From contig JAPYMA010000827.1 in the NCBI GenBank assembly GCA_035041965.1, forward strand, positions 62,001-126,000: DNA of 64,000 nt, given 5' to 3'. Shown piece by piece: positions 22,501-34,717 of the stretch (the first letter of the stretch is position 1; the number at the start of each line of letters is the position of its first letter). Under the pieces are notes generated by a model. The model saw only the letters and a program-made list of their open reading frames with translations, had not been told where the DNA came from and made no database searches. Source of the stretch: Anisakis pegreffii (Eukaryota > Nematoda > Chromadorea > Rhabditida > Anisakidae). The translations under genes and the position numbers were made by a program.

Positions 22501-24280
22501 ATGCTGAAATTTGATTAGTAATCTTGGGATGGTGCCTGGCATATCAAGGTACCGGAGCAATTTTATTTCGATTGGAAAAATTCGCGTACTATCAGAAATT
22601 ACTTCGCAATAATTGCTTTTACCAATGATACTTTTGTGTAGCCAACGTATTTTTGACGCACACGCTTTCAAAGCATTGTATGCATCCAATAATTCATGCG
22701 AATGAAGAGATCGTTTCAACGATGAAATAAATTCAAGGAATTCGAATGCTAAAATGAACTCTTAATGACGATGTTAGCATGCTTCACGTATGATGAGAAG
22801 AATTTGAGGAAAATAAAACTTCACACACTAAACGATGGACACATGTGACTTTTTCTCATTTGAGATGGAACTTCAATGTTTTGCTCAACTAGTGGAGCCA
22901 AAGCACTTAAGCGAATGGAATGAATTCATTAGAAATGAGCCTCAAAATTGATTTCATGAGTAACAGCCATTGTTAAATTGTACAATTGTCTTGAAATATT
23001 TCCACTGAACTGCGGATTCAGTTGTGGAATTTGGAATGGAAACTTTTCTGTTAATCACCGCAACATTCTAATGATTGCCTATGGATCAAAAATAACCTAT
23101 AATCCAAAACTGATGAATGAACCGTAGCGCTTTGACATCTGGAAATATTTCTGATCTTTTGGAGTACTTGGTGCTATTATTGTTTTTAGAAATGACCGTA
23201 ATCGTTTGAAATATGATTGTTTGAAATATTTGACTGACATGAGCTTACTGAGATGAAGAATTCTACTCTTGTGTATTTGCGTTCAACATTTCAAAATTTC
23301 AAATTTGTCTATTCAAGATAATAGTTTGAATGGTTTTAAGAGAATTGCTGACACCACTGACAATAGAATGTATCAAATCACCATCTCCTAGAGTAATCAC
23401 CAATTAAACAGCTCAAAAGTTCAATATAATCGCTTATGCGTGAAACTATACGGATTTCTGCTTGAAACACAAATGCATTTGCACAAATTCATTATGAAAG
23501 CAATAGGAATTCGTCGGTGGCTAAACAAAAATGTGAAGGTTTATCGTAATCGTAAATTGTTTTCGATGAATTATTCATCCAGCCACGAAATGAGTCTCCA
23601 GAAAAACATGTTGACGCAGAATGAAGCTTCATAAAATCTCTTTTTTTGTCATCTTTCTCAGAAGCAAGGTTTTTGAAAACGCGAACATCTTCAGCCATCG
23701 AATGAATTCAAACAATCTAATGTAGCATTCAACAGTGATTGGTAGACGTGCAACGCTAAATGTATTGCTCAAGAGATGCTCCATAAAGATAACCATGCGA
23801 AATTGCTTCATTACAGAAATGTATGGCACATAATAGAGTGCGAGCCATGATTTCAATGAAAATCCACAATTTTCTCTAAAATTGTAAGAAAAAATTTATT
23901 AGTTTCTAGAAGGTGAGTTTAGATAATTAAAAATCTAATTGCTTTCGAGGAAAACCAAAATTGTGAACTGATACAGTTTATCAAAAATTTTGTTTGAATG
24001 GTATGAGCATAAAAATGTGAAACAGATGACTTTTCGAATAGCATAACATTCAGGTCTTACATTTCAAAATAATAACATCGTATCTGGACAAAACCGTGAG
24101 CAGATCCACTGCAATCTCATCTCGTTTTCGTGTGATTTCGAATGGAACCAAAAAAAAAACGAAGCATATGAAACAATTCAATGGAATGCAACAAACCCTT
24201 TTCTCCTCTTCAGTCGCATTGATCCACTTTTGTTTAACGATACTGTTCTCATCGTAGAGCGGCAATTGCTCAGAATCCAT
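16536..24280 (-). CDS. Class A (rhodopsin-like) peptide-type G protein-coupled receptor
   Basis: Nine exons on the minus strand: 24197-24280, 22342-22503, 21024-21131, 20638-20818, 20381-20460, 19942-20130, 18998-19217, 18649-18788, 16536-16859. All phases join, giving 495 residues. The N-terminus has an N-glycosylation site (NAT at 21). TM1 carries GNSAVL; TM2 LSCVD; TM3 starts at C130 and ends SFDRYAGVCHP (DRY 154-156); C220 is the disulphide partner in loop 2; TM6 has CWTP (291-294); TM7 has NWILY (337-341), Trp replacing Pro of NPxxY, followed by GALNGQLQ as helix 8. A 150-residue Ser/Thr-rich tail follows. The TM3 and TM6-7 pattern is that of somatostatin/galanin/allatostatin-type neuropeptide receptors; the ligand cannot be deduced. 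No frameshift or stop. The first exon is the least certain: no paralogue supports it, though its length and phase fit. Confidence 0.88.
16860..18648 (-). other. Last intron of the GPCR gene
   Basis: A 1.8-kb intron between the helix-8 exon and the tail exon (donor GTGATG, acceptor TTTCAG). A basic 68-residue frame on the plus strand at 17358-17564 lies inside it; it has no recognisable family and is not called. Confidence 0.6.
20240..20341 (-). repeat. Foldback repeat in a GPCR intron
   Basis: Arms 20292-20312 and 20321-20341 pair over 21 bases with two mismatches around an 8-base loop. A third related arm (CAATGTCATTTTAATAT) lies at 20240-20256 and is inverted relative to 20325-20341. This has the look of a small foldback or MITE-type insertion. 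It lies in the intron between the exons at 20381 and 20130. Confidence 0.75.
22504..24196 (-). other. First intron of the GPCR gene
   Basis: About 1.7 kb between the predicted N-terminal exon (donor GTTTGT) and the TM1 exon (acceptor TTTCAG). Open frames within it have no recognisable product. A separate upstream exon within this stretch cannot be excluded. Confidence 0.5.
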
Positions 24281-27200
24281 GTGATAATGGATTTAGCAGC
24301 TTCACCGAGCTCAAAACCTTACAGAGACGAATATCACTTAATAAATAGCAACTATGAACAATATCAGTTAATAGCAAAAGTTTACGATGATGATGATGAT
24401 TTCAGTGAATAGAAAACAGCTTAGTGTGTTAAGTTGATTGCTTGCAACGGTTGACTGGCTGCTTATACCTCAATGACAATTACTTGAAATATTCTTAATC
24501 GAGCATTGTTTTTGCACAAATGCATTGGGTCGTCGATTTGAAAGGACGATTTTTCTTCTGAGCACGCAATTGTCAGCGGCACATTCATTAACTGAACATC
24601 GCAATTTCATAAAACGTCGGTAGCGTGGGCGATTATCTGGAATTGATCAACGATTACATTACATTCGAAGGATTATCTGAATATTTCGAAATGGTATTGA
24701 ATCACTCTTGTTTACGAGGCTATTCAATGCATTATAACGCATCATTAATGCAGCATAACGATTGCTATTGATGGACACGGTTAAACGCCAGGATACTTTA
24801 CCGTGCATAATAGAGGATATCCACAGATTCTAGACATTGATGATCGCTTATTCACACATCATTGAAGCGATTGTTAATACGCAACGAAAGAAACAACAAA
24901 TAACATCATTAAAATTTATTCTTGGTCTGTAAATTAGCGACGATGTTATTATTGTGATGTGAAACTCTCAGGCTGAGTCTAATGCTGACAATATTACGAC
25001 GTATTACGCAGACAACAAATAACGTAACGTAACACGTAGACACTTCATTAATATAATGTCATCGCATAGGTGTACTGGCTCGAGAAGATTTTTTAATGAT
25101 CAAGAAACCTTTAGCATGCAGGCAGCATCGTTCATTCTGTGATTGAGCGACTTTACAAGAATGCGAACGGATGTGAATAATACTTTAAGAAATTTTCAAA
25201 ACAGACAAAGTTGCTTCGAGCATGACGATGAATGATGATAAACATATCTGTGCTCTGTGTTGTCAGTTTCAAGACTGCGGAGAGCAGCAATCGCAAATAG
25301 TCATAAACAGCAATGAATCCATGAATGAGTTCTCGGTTAAAAGCTGAGAACGACCTCATAAATTTCACATGACCACTTGAGTGCGCCAATGAATTACGGC
25401 CGACAAACGTCGTGAATCATCGAAATAATATTTTGCAATGAGATCGACGTCACGTTTCGAGTGGATCACACAATAAAATAGATACTTTCGAAATGAAGCA
25501 ACATAATTTCTATGAGATGAAAACGCGATTGAAAGATACCGTAGAAGCATTCAATTCATCATAAATAATGCTTTGAATTGTCATTGGACTGATTTTTTTT
25601 GCGAGATTCCTAATTGCGTTCCCATCAGCATTGTGTAATAGAATGACGTGAATTCTTCATGAAATAAACTCATTGATAACTCATCAACGACTCCGTAGAA
25701 GTTTGCAACTCGGCGCGTAGTCATTCGAAAAAAAATGTGTTGGTGACAGCAAGCAGTTCGATTTAGTTAGCTGAATAAGCTAATTCAATGGATACAATGA
25801 CTCTGAAGTAGTGTATCTATTTTTCAGTGACTGTGATCGCAGAAGTGGTTCTTGATAGGACTGACTGAGTAACGAATGAAAGAAAAAGTGCGATTGGAGC
25901 AAATTTATAATTACTATCAATTTCATCCATCCATCTAGATGGGCATCTGTCTGAGACCTCATAAACTCCGTTGCTATCTATCAAACTCATTTTTCAGTCA
26001 CTATTTTTCTTCGACTGAAACGATAAACGATGTCTGACGAATGCTGATAACAAATACTTAATTTCTATAAACGGTGGGCATATTTGATGTTTGATGTAAC
26101 AACTGCAATGTGCAAGTGACGAAAAGGCAATGTCATTATAAGATGATCCTTTATTTGGTCCTAGCAAACAAATCATACCTGGATTACCTGGATTGGCCAG
26201 GCTATCAATCGTTTGTAACGTTGCTAGCCACAATGCTCGCGTTTCCGTTCGCACTGTTTTAGCCTTGATTGACGCCACTCTGCTGGCTAGACGAACAGGC
26301 CAAGTGAACACATTATACAGTATGAATTTTGATCATTCATTGAGAGGGTTACTTTATTTTAACGTTTCTTACTTATTTATTTGCATTTATATGATGTGTA
26401 TTCAAGTGATCACTTTGGTGGGTGTCTCGTGGAATTGTATGGAATTTCAATGAACGCGAGGAATTATGATGGGTGATCGATGAGGTAAAAGACTGGAATT
26501 ATTGATGAGGTAGATTACAGATGAAATGAATGTCTGGAATTCAGAAGATATTACAAGACGATAAACTAGATGAATATTCATGCATGCGATACTGCTCAAT
26601 TATTCATTGATCCCTCATCGACACCCATCTAGGCATATGTGCATAAATTTTGGACGCAAGTAAATTATGACATAATATGTATTTTAGATTCAAGTGAGTC
26701 AAAAGTACTGCGATAAAAAACGCTCGAAACGAAATTTAATTTCCAGAAGACAATTCGAATGCAAATGGTCGTAAATACGCCAGGCGAACTGGCGATAACG
26801 AGCAATCCATCTCTTTGAGACGTTCCAACATCACAAATTACTTTTTCTTGTTAGTATCGCTTTCGGTGTTAGAAAACAAATTTGGACTGAGACGTTTCGT
26901 TTGTTTGCAATTGAAAACCACTGAGCAATTGAAAATTTCCACTAATCTGGTACGTTTCGCTTGTTTCTTAAAGAAAAGAAAAAAACTTCGGCCTACAAAT
27001 CGTTGGGAAATATGAGCGCCTTACATTGAGTTAGTGTAATGAGGCAGCATTGAAATGGATATAGATTGCCGAATAAATAAGCGTTTTCAAAGTAATTATT
27101 GCCTCCGTGTATCACATTGTTCGAAAATTTTTGCCCTATCCACATACCATTCCACGCAATTAGTTTCCTTCAGCTAATCTTGATTTGCTCTGTTTTTTTT

Positions 27201-30200
27201 TGGCTATATTTAGATGAAATGCTGAATGGAATGGCTGTATTTGTTGTATTCGAAGAAGTGACGAGGAATGATGTAAATTTGAAGTAATTGAATACATGAA
27301 CAATTAATTAATGTGATCTCCTAATAACGGAAAATTTCTAGCGAAACCCACAGAAGTATTTGCGTCAGCAGACGGATTTATGTCCAAATAGAAGCATTTG
27401 CCACTCATTTTTTGCATTCATTCAAATCAAAATTTAACTCACAATCAGTCGCATTTCGACCTTTCGAGTCGATGTTCAACGAATTCTTTTTCACCCATAT
27501 TTCACCCAATCAAGTCAGCCGGATTTCTATTCCTTGCCATTTGTATCTCAACAAATTTTGCTTGATTTAATTAACGAATTCCAACGAAAACGGATCATTT
27601 CTATGAAAGTGGCATGTTATCAAATGTGATCATGTGGTCGGGTAATTTCGTCAAACTCTTATGAAAATGTGGGCACGAATTGCTTCTCATATAGCCAGTA
27701 TTGGAAGTTACACTAAAACCCGCCTTTCATGCTGTATTATTGCTTGCACATACTTTCTACTCGGCAATAAACTATCATAACATAACTCATTATGAGGAAC
27801 ATCAGAGTTGGGAAAAATCGGTAAAATTATTGCCTAATTTCAAGCATAGTTAGAAAAAGTATTGTCTAAGTTATAAAAAGTTAACAGTGCTGAAATACAA
27901 TCATCCATCAAATGAACAGAACTGCATCGGACATAAGAAAACACATTCCATCGAACAGACTAAATAACTGCTTCAATAATTCACAAACGATCCTTTCAAG
28001 GCAACCATTTGAAAAAAATTATAAGACAAATCGGATTTCTTAGGGTGTGCAAATCTCTGTAATTGTGAACGACAGAGATTTTCATTGTCCTGTTTGCACT
28101 TTCTGCTATTAATAGAACATTCGACATTTCAAATTCTCATAAATGATCTATTAAAATGAAAATTTTGCTCACGAGTTCGTCGCTCGAGAACAAATCGTTT
28201 CTTATGAGTAACAATTTGAATCTTTAAAATGGTTAACAATTATTCGTTTGTTTTCTTCGAAAAAAAACTGCAAATTTCAGTACAATAGATTCCAGAGCCA
28301 CTTGTAACGTTATGTGATGATGGCTGGCCTCAGATGTGTTCGGATCATATATGATGAAACACATATCATATATGATGAAAATAATGATTTCTAGTAGAAA
28401 ATCACTGCCATATCAACTGGAAAATTTGAGGACAGAGTTTACACTTTAAAGAGTGCTTGTGTTGAATTTACATCGATTCGTTATTTGCTTCGTGAAGTGT
28501 AGAAAAAAATGCACTTGAATAGTGCATATGGTATCGTTCTATGGAATCACGGATAAAACATCTACTGGAAGATAGGGTTGTGGTTAAATTGGCTTCAAAG
28601 GATGAAATATGGGTGTGCAAACAATCCACGGCTGGATAGCATTAACCGTACAATTGCTCATGCAAAATGCATGAACTCTTCCGATATTCTGAACTCAACA
28701 ATGTTATTCTAGTAAAATAATCTGTGTCGTGAGTATTTTCAAAATGTGTGCGGAATTTGGAGCTGACAATTGCGAGACATTTATCGTCAAAAGAGCAAAT
28801 TTGACGACAATTTTTGCCATTTGCAATCCCCAAAAAAAGCGAATGATGGGTCACATCATCTCTCATCAGTAGGTGTTCATTTTGCTGAGGGTAATTTATC
28901 AAGATTAAAATCATTGAAAATTGGCGATTCCACCTGAAATGAGTCATCGAGACTAATCCGATTTTCAGTGGATACATTCTGTTAATTGAGCACATTCAGA
29001 GCGCTTCTTTTTTAGTTGAGGGAAAAATTCGATTCATTTTCGCGCATCGCATAAACATCTTGAAAAGATGACAAACGAATGAGTTTACTCATTTTTCTCG
29101 GCATTTCCAATGTGTCACAGAGCACATTAAGAAAGTATGACTGACAGACAAATGAAACAAGATTAATGAAGCGACCGATAGCTTAAACTGATGAAAGGAA
29201 CACAAAAAAGTACACTGAATAAATGAACGAATTTTGCAAAAAAAATGAATTTGAAAATATATTTCTGAGTCATTAGTAATTTCATGACGAATCACAATCG
29301 CTATGACGACTCCAAAAAGTTCGACGTGTTATCACATCGAATCTGCATCGATATGAAATTCGCAAAATGACACACGGGTGCTGAGAACTCCTTGAGTGTT
29401 GGTTTCTTCTGCATCTTTTTCGGTTTCGACAAGAGGGCTATCGGCACTTTTTAAAATCCCAAACCAATTCATTGCGTTCACGCTTGCACGGAAAGGCAGT
29501 AGTTGTTGGGCTACTTCGTAGACTCATTGAAAAATTCACGTGAATGTGAAATTTTTGATGCAGAAAATATGGATGATGCCGTCTTAGAATGAAACAAAGT
29601 GAACAAGCAATATTCCGTCGATAGTTCAGCTCTAATTTCCGAAGTTTATTGAAAGTATTTTCTCGGAACTAATCGCCAATATACTGGGATAGAGCGAAAT
29701 GCTGAAACAATGCTTTTCATGAACTGGGGAAAACGAATGGGATTTCAATAGGATCTGACTGAAATTATTTTGTGATGAGCATGAAAGGATGAATAGATGA
29801 GGTTGGCTTGATGATGTGTTGTGATGTATGAGTTTATTTTTGAGCTGTGATGTTTGATGATCGACTGAGTTCGATTTCTTAACAGGCTATATACAATTCA
29901 ATTATCTGAAGCGCCGACCATTCCACGAACAGTCAAAGACTGTGATAATATGTCTCCACATATTGACTGCGTGTGATCGAAAATGTGTGATCAAGACTTC
30001 GGAATACTTCAGATATTTCATCACTTGATTCGACTGGAAACTGAAAGAGTGTCTTAATCTGTTCAATTAGTTTCACAAAAAACAAGTCAACTGCAAAAAA
30101 AATTTGTGCAGCTAATCAATGACGAAACGAGACTTACAAGTGGATATTGAATTGATCCCAGTAACCTTCATCTAAAAAACAGTCGTTAAGCAGAAATGAA

Positions 30201-33200
30201 ATTGTTTCAAGCACATATGAGTGTGCCATGAAACAAATATTGCGTTCCATTCCAAAAATAACACCAGACGATGAGGCGATATTAAAATGAAAATGCATTC
30301 ATTGAATAAATATTTCAATATCCTTCGGGAACATCGAATAAAATGCTTCCATACAATAAAGATTCCACATAAGAGCACAAATATTATCAAAATAATATGG
30401 GTAAAAAGGTGCTCTGTTTGTTCGAAACGTTGCCGGCCGTATAAACGTGATTGATGCTGAAGAAATTTTTTTTTGAGTTTAAGGAAAATTGCAATCAGTT
30501 CAAATAGGGATTCGTTAATTACACTAAATGCAGCCATTTCTGAATCCTTTCATATTTGAATGGTCAAATAATTAAGTGAAGAAAGAAGATCGTGCATTCT
30601 ATATTAAATTGACCTGATAATGAACTACCGTTCTCACTTTTATTATCATCATAATGAAGCGATCCTTCTGCTTGATAGAATACCCACTGCGATTTGTAAA
30701 GGATCACAAACACGACATAGTTTTCATTATTATGATAGCTAATTGCACTTTTGCATGCCACTGTTCCACTGCGAGAAAAAGCCGCATAGACAGCAGCAGG
30801 TCTGAGTACAATTTCATCCGTTGATAAGAACGAATTGCAAGTGTATATGTCCTTACTTTGATGGTGTTATAATTGGTTGCTTTTTGCTACTTCGTTAACG
30901 TTTCAAATGAATTGCGGGTGGAAACGTACTTGCTAATCAGTCTAACGATAAGTCTAGAATTTTGAGTGACACTAAAAATGAAATACGAATGCAGACATCA
31001 TGAAATAGGTGAAAGTAACTTAATCAATTATTCAAGAAATGTATAGTGTGGTGAAAGCAACGACGTTTGATATCGTGAATAAACCAATCAAGAATGAGAA
31101 GGAAGCAGTAGAAGAGGAAATACAACAGTATATTTGACGCAGTTATAAAATATCTTAGCAGGACTTATAAGGTGATTAAAATGACTAATTGTACTGAAAT
31201 TTTAGGTCAGGATATCTATACATGGAAGAAAAAGGCTTAATGGTGTCTAGTTCGATGTGTCAATTGAATGATTCCTACAGTTTGCTAGATTCCGGAACAG
31301 CTGAGCGGACTGATGATTTTCTGGCAAATACTGACTGGTAGTGAGGATTTTGCAAACCACGTGAAATATCTGCACTGACAATACCACGAAAGATGTTTTC
31401 GTCAATGAATTCAATCATCTGAAAAGGAAACTTTGTGCCGCGATCGAATTTTCAGTTGTGATCAGACAGGACTCCATTATCGCATTCTACTTCAATGGGC
31501 TTTTAATCGACAACAACTATTTGAAACGAATACAAAATCGAAAACCTGACGTTTTATGACATTTCTGATGGGGTAGACATACGTGTGATGTAAATACCCA
31601 ATGTTCGTCGTCGATATGGTCACAGCTGCATGAAACAACTGGATGTGTTGTTGATGCATAAAAAGATGCGTGTATTGGAGGAGAATCGTAAAGGGTAAGC
31701 TTGTTGATATGTTCATGGATAATCGTTCATGGAATATAGACGATGTGCAGCAGATTCAATCATTTTAATTGATCACGGAAGAGAACAAATTAACAAATGA
31801 CTTAGTTCATTTGTTATACGGCGATGAATAGGGAATGAGGCGAATGGCCTTTTATTTTAATTTCATAAATTATTCACTGCACACAATTTGTGCCTCCTTC
31901 CTGATAGTAAAATTGGCTTTCGAGAGCATTTGTTTTCGAAAAAAATCCCACAGAAAAATGTCGCGAAGTTCCGCTTTATTCAATCAAATATTACGATATA
32001 GAGGTATCCGCTTCAGTGCAACTCACTTATGAGGTTCCTCATGGTACTTTCGTCCCAAATATTATTTCGTTCAACTTCCTTCTTCTGGATAACCAGTACA
32101 TACTTGAAAATCTGAATGATCAATCAACAATACTGGAGAATCCAAATGTAAGTAATTTTACATAAGGGATCGCGAATATAAGTAATAGATCTTGTCAAAT
32201 ATGAATGATTTTTTTGTGCGCATCATTTCATGCAGGGCGTTTGAAACGTTCGAAAATTAAGAAGATAGCTGAAAGAAGAAAACGCAATAAGATCTGCTAG
32301 CGTATCTCATGCTCATTCTTTTGATCAGCAGCATAAGTATCCTTCAAGTGCTGCTGAACAAACACAATTCTGAGATTTTGAAGCAACCGATGAGGTGATA
32401 AGAGGGTGAGTGATTGTGTTGAAGTTTGCAATCAAAAATGGAATTCTACCAATAATGACTCGCTGAAAACTGCTAAAATTTTGTTTCATGCTCACAGTGA
32501 GCCTTAAGTGAGAATTCAACTACCAATAAAATTGCCACAAAGTGGCAGTTTGCGTTATTGGAACGAAGCAAATTGCTCCCCATATAACTGTTCACATTCA
32601 CGGTTCGTTTCATATGAATCAACGCTTTCTGCGATAATTCTTAAATCGACCAAAACCATTTTGTCTACTTACTCAGATAAAATCTACGAACATGATTGCT
32701 TGAAGTTCACCGGTTTTTCTCTGTTCACTAGTCGGGAAGTTCATCCAGAAAGTGCACTAACGGTCAATACTACAAACCAAAAAAGCAATTGTTTACACAT
32801 CGACAGTTGACACATCAATTGACACAACGACAGATTGGCTACCGCTTCATGCTTACAGGTAATCGAGAGCACTCAAAAGTCTCGCCTCCACCGTTTTCAG
32901 AAGTCATGGATCTGTACGTGTATGTCATCATTATAACTTTGAAGGCATACTTCTTGTCACAGTGTGATAACATAGTGTAGGCGGTAAAGCACTGGCTTAG
33001 AAATGTGACAGTGGAATTAGATCACGATGTAGCTAGTTGTTGGATGAACAGGAGGACTTTTGTGAATACAATTCGCTCGGTTTACATGGTGCACTTAACA
33101 AAAATTTTTTTGTTCCAAACAATTCTTAAAAGGCATCATACAAGTATGCCCGGTCTAGAGAAACACAATACAAGCTTAGACATGAAATGTTTTATTAGAA

Positions 33201-34690
33201 AGTCGTTCGAATATAATCCAGATTATTGGTGTGGCATCCAGAGGTAGGACAAGAATGAAAATCGAAAATGATTTTTTGATTTATACCGATGCGATCGGTC
33301 GTTATGACAACTCATCATGGTATTAATGTCATGAAATGAAATGCTCTGCAATTAGGCATAATTAACTGCTGTGCATGGTTTTCATGAGGCACCATCATTA
33401 GCGGATTCATGAGGCATCCAAAAATTTTCGTGCCATCCAAAAATCAACCCCTCCGCGCAAGAAGAGCAAACGGTCCAAGGCAGTATTGTTTGGGCTAGAT
33501 TAGGAATGCAAGGAAGATATTGTATGATATTTAATTGAATAAATGAAGTGAACCACTGGTCCATTTGTTCAATAAATTTTAATGCGAAATTGCGTTTACG
33601 CTCAACGAAATTGTGTTCGATTGTACTTTCATTGATTGTCATAATGCTTCGATGCCATCGAAGTTATAGGTGGAATGAAATTTCAAGAAAACAACTCAAG
33701 TGGAAAGCAAGCCTCACGATAGAACATAACTTTGGATAGAGTAATTTTTCACTGCATACTATTTCTGTGGCAGACTCCGAATTCCACATTCATTTGCAGT
33801 ACTTCAGTGTATAAAGTTGATTATTCTCATTGACACAACTCAGTTTAGAAGACACTCGTATGAGAATACCGAGTGAGGAAATTCCACTGTATTAAACGCA
33901 AATGAATTCAGCGTATTGTTCTCTAAGCATATCCCTGACATTTTCAACCTCATCAATAAAAATCTACTAACTGCTAAACTATTCTTATCTCATTTTGTTT
34001 TAACATTGTCGAAAACAACTGAACTTCACTGCGTTGATAACATTAATGATTCCATAATAATTTACGTATGGTAACATTTAATATCAGTATCAATGAGAAG
34101 CATCGTTCACCAATCATGACTCTTCCTCTTGTCATATCTGAGAATGGAACATGAAAGAGTTCATGTGAAAATTCTGAATTTTCATTTTATCAACAGCATT
34201 CAAAAACAATTAATAGCATTCCATTCCAAGAGGCATCGCAACACATAACTCATTTCTAAGCATTTCAAAGGAGCTCCATGATGAATGAATGGCAATGTGA
34301 AACGAACGCATAATCCCGCATAAGATTAACAAAATGAACGAAGATGCTGTCAGCATTATTTTACGTCATTAAAGCACACCAACAACAACCCAATTGATGA
34401 GATACGAGAATCTAATTTACAATTACAAAACGTATCCAATAATTTGTAATGATGCGGCGATGTGATTGAGAATTAGGCGGATTGAATTAATTGTATGGAA
34501 AACATTGGTGTGATAAATAACCACTGAAACATATTGCTACTGAATGAGGCATTTTTTGATTGTGTGCCGTTCAAAATATTGGCATTGATCGTCCAAAAGC
34601 ATTATGAGTGAATGCATTGTGAACCATTCGAGTACATCTTGCCAATTACTACTGAAAAAGAACAGCTTACTGCTTTAGGGAATAATTCTT
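24281..34690. other. Gene-poor spacer, first part
   Basis: No exon chain or known protein was found. A GC-richer patch at 26190-26310 is open on both strands (minus reading ends SLANPGNPG, plus reading includes SIVCNVASHNARVSVRTV) but matches nothing I know. Other open frames, such as 32508-32810 plus, 28642-28995 minus and 33005-33247 plus, have AT-driven composition and no family. A short direct repeat of ATCATATATGATGAAA occurs near 28348 and 28368. Confidence 0.5.
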
Positions 34691-34700
34691 TGCGAATAGG

Positions 34701-34717
34701 GTGTGTGTGTGTGTGTG
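34701..34717. repeat. GT microsatellite
   Basis: Seventeen bases of perfect alternating GT. It is bordered by ordinary AT-rich sequence and lies in a region without recognised genes. Confidence 0.95.

Noticed and set aside
26190..26311. Possible collagen exon (minus reading ends SLANPGNPG)
   Set aside because: Only two Gly-X-Y-like steps, no repeat run and no cuticle collagen N-terminal motif.
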